From Anaerolineaceae bacterium (GTDB lineage Bacteria > Chloroflexota > Anaerolineae > Aggregatilineales > Phototrophicaceae): 64,000 bases of DNA. The notes under the pieces were generated by a model that saw nothing but the letters and a program-made list of their open reading frames with translations, made no database searches and was not told the origin of the DNA. Where the stretch lies: positions 372,001 to 436,000 of the forward strand of contig NZXX01000012.1 in assembly GCA_002702065.1 (NCBI GenBank). The letters run 5' to 3'. The position numbers and the translations under genes are program-made. Positions 62,321 through 64,000 of this stretch are shown here, piece by piece (the first letter of the stretch is position 1; the number at the start of each line of letters is the position of its first letter).

Positions 62321-63634
62321 TTAGGGGTTCAGGATTAACCCGGCAACCTTGCGACCTAATTCAACCGCAAAATTGGTGCCGCGATCCCACGGGTACACCT
62401 GGCTCATGCTGGCCCAGTAGACTCCCGGCAGCGGTGTTTGCAAAGGTGGGATATGCTGGCTGTGGTTGACGTCGGGCACCGGCTGGGCGTAAGGCGCACG
62501 GAAGACCCAGAACTTGCGCACCCAGTCTCGCTTAAAGTTGGGATTAAACTGGTCCAGCACGCTGATAAAGCGTTCGGCCAGTTCGGATTCACTCATCTTG
62601 AAATACTCATGGTCAGCCGGGACATAATCGCCACAGTAGACCAGTATATCGCCGTTGTAGTGTTCCTTCGGCATCCAGTTGGTATGCTCGACCAGCGCCA
62701 GAAACGGGAAGCGGCTTTTGTCTTTGTCCGGGCTGGTAGCCGGTAAATTGAGCCAGTAGGTGCCATCGGTCAACAGGGACTGCTTCAGCGCCAGCACCAC
62801 ACACAGGCCGCCAATGCTTTTCAGTTGGGCCATCTGCTGGCCGTAAGCCGTGTCCGCCAGCCCGTCGGTGATCCTGAGCATCAGGCCCGGTGAGGTGGTG
62901 CTGATGACGCGGTCGAAGGTTTCTGCCTGGCCGTTGATGGTGAGGGCGGGTTTGCCATCATTGATCGAAATCTGTTCGACACGTGTGTTCAGGTGGATGT
63001 GCGCCCCGCGCTGTTGGATGGCATCGGCCAGTTTGTCGACAAATGCCTGAAAACCGCCCTTGAGGATGCCCAGACGCAGGCTGCGCGTGTAGATGCGGGC
63101 CCACAGCCAGGCCATGTTGACTTCCTGATAACGGGTGCTGAATTTGCCGATGAGCAGCGGCTGCCACAATTTTTCGTAGGCCTCGCGGCCCAGGTAGCGG
63201 CTCATCCAGCGGTGCGCGGTTTCTTTTTCTAGTGCCTGCCAGTTGCGCGTCAGCTTGAGATAAACACCGACCAGCCCCAACCGGAACTTGGCGATGGGTG
63301 ACAGCGGCAGCAGCAGCGCACTGGGCGAAATCTCCGAGCGATACAGCTTGCCATCCAGCCAGTAGCTGGTCTTGGGTCGCGGCCACAGCAGCTGATCGGT
63401 AACGCCAAGCTCGTCAATAATCTGTTTAATATGGGCGTCGGTTTCGAACCAGTGGTGATAGAACTTTTCCAGATGCCAGTCCCAGCTTTCATCCTTGAAC
63501 CCGGCGGCCAGCCCCCCGACATTGCCTTCACCTTCATACAGGTGAACCTCGTGCCCGGCCCGTACCAGATCCCATGCCGCAGCCAACCCGGCTACCCCTG
63601 CACCGATGATGCCGATTTTGAGCTTATCTGTCAT
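62321..63634 (-). CDS. FAD-dependent amine-oxidase-like oxidoreductase
   Basis: 437 aa. FAD motif GIIGAGVAGLAAAWDLVRAG (8-27), then EGEGNVGGLAAGF (ribose-binding Glu and GG doublet) and the C-terminal PGVYWASMSQVYPWDRGTNF with the flavin-end GTNFAVELGRKVA. It belongs to the protoporphyrinogen-oxidase/UDP-galactopyranose-mutase-like group often found in polysaccharide clusters. It is 5 bp from the UPF0104-like gene and upstream of ugd, so a role in sugar or isoprenoid-lipid modification is likely. Confidence 0.87.
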   Translation of the reverse strand: MTDKLKIGIIGAGVAGLAAAWDLVRAGHEVHLYEGEGNVGGLAAGFKDESWDWHLEKFYHHWFETDAHIKQIIDELGVTDQLLWPRPKTSYWLDGKLYRSEISPSALLLPLSPIAKFRLGLVGVYLKLTRNWQALEKETAHRWMSRYLGREAYEKLWQPLLIGKFSTRYQEVNMAWLWARIYTRSLRLGILKGGFQAFVDKLADAIQQRGAHIHLNTRVEQISINDGKPALTINGQAETFDRVISTTSPGLMLRITDGLADTAYGQQMAQLKSIGGLCVVLALKQSLLTDGTYWLNLPATSPDKDKSRFPFLALVEHTNWMPKEHYNGDILVYCGDYVPADHEYFKMSESELAERFISVLDQFNPNFKRDWVRKFWVFRAPYAQPVPDVNHSQHIPPLQTPLPGVYWASMSQVYPWDRGTNFAVELGRKVAGLILNP

Positions 63635-63639
63635 GCCGT

Positions 63640-64000
63640 TTATCCCACCACTTTCTGTTCCAGTTGCTGCGCACGGGTGATGGCCGAGATATTCAGCCCC
63701 TGCTGGAGCAGGAAGAACACCCCCGCCAGTGTCACCGGCAGCCAGATCACCATATGGACTGTCAGCGCGAAAGCGACTGCCTGAATTTCCGCCACACCCG
63801 CCGAGATCAACACCGCCGAGGCGAAGCTCTCGAACACGCCAAACTGCCCCGGCGACGCAGGGATCAGACCGGCCAGATTGACAACGCCCACGACCAGCAG
63901 CATGGTCAGATAGCTGGTTTCCAGATTAAACGCCATCGACACGATCCAGTAGACACTGGCTTCCAGCGCCCAGGTCACATACGAACTGACGATGGTCCCG
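63640..64000 (-). CDS. UPF0104/lysylphosphatidylglycerol-synthase-like membrane protein (5' part outside window)
   Basis: The frame runs in from the right edge (120 codons seen, only the C-terminal part). Hydrophobic helices surround the motif LAGLIPASPGQFGVFE, the PGxxGxFE signature of the UPF0104 / LPG-synthase TM family (flippase or lipid-linked sugar transport). It ends 5 bp before the FAD oxidoreductase start, the head of an operon that continues into ugd. Confidence 0.85.
   Translation of the reverse strand, partial: GTIVSSYVTWALEASVYWIVSMAFNLETSYLTMLLVVGVVNLAGLIPASPGQFGVFESFASAVLISAGVAEIQAVAFALTVHMVIWLPVTLAGVFFLLQQGLNISAITRAQQLEQKVVG

Overview
The window looks like a chromosomal segment of a member of the Chloroflexota, probably the Anaerolineae. 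This is an inference from gene content, not from a marker gene. The signs are moderately GC-rich coding sequence, very large XRE/NB-ARC/WD40 and LuxR/NB-ARC/TPR signal NTPases, a complete kdp operon, CopC-CopD, UDP-glucose dehydrogenase, and many small secreted or membrane proteins. There are no rRNA or tRNA genes, no CRISPR array and no complete insertion sequence. One AT-richer patch at about 16.9-18.6 kb looks acquired.

Layout. 1-0.8 kb: start of a response-regulator/PAS protein cut by the left edge. 1.2-3.2 kb: secreted alpha/beta hydrolase and single-domain LuxR regulator, divergent from a GntR regulator. 3.4-14.1 kb: UspA protein, a short KdpD-like kinase with its KdpE, then kdpF-A-B-C-D-E. 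14.2-18.8 kb: small secreted and DUF1059 proteins, three of them behind a shared promoter element, plus a palindromic MITE-like element and a VCBS-repeat protein. 18.8-25.2 kb: LuxR-STAND-TPR regulator, YitT membrane protein and two hydrolases. 25.3-39.3 kb: two copies of a module made of a 1.2 kb-residue-scale XRE-NB-ARC-WD40 protein, divergent from an IS630-type HTH protein, a single-domain LuxR and an enzyme. 39.6-64 kb: desaturase, double siderophore-binding protein, CtpE-like P-type ATPase, asparaginase, CopCD, TIR protein, flavin monooxygenase, sulfite-oxidase-like protein, M19 dipeptidase, mannonate dehydratase, sugar dehydrogenase, and a polysaccharide/lipid operon (UPF0104-like, FAD oxidoreductase, Ugd) cut by the right edge.

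Most interesting result. Five enzyme genes (four alpha/beta hydrolases and one NmrA-type reductase) share a 23-bp box placed exactly 18 nt upstream of a TAnnnT -10 element. The box would therefore be centred near -42. In three of the five cases it lies at or in the 3' end of a single-domain luxR gene directly upstream of the enzyme. With the two WD40 STAND proteins, whose own promoters share a different box, this looks like a repeated, apparently undescribed signalling module that controls small-molecule hydrolases. A second, independent promoter family (a C-rich 20-mer exactly 21 nt before a TAnnGT -10) precedes three small genes at 14-16 kb.
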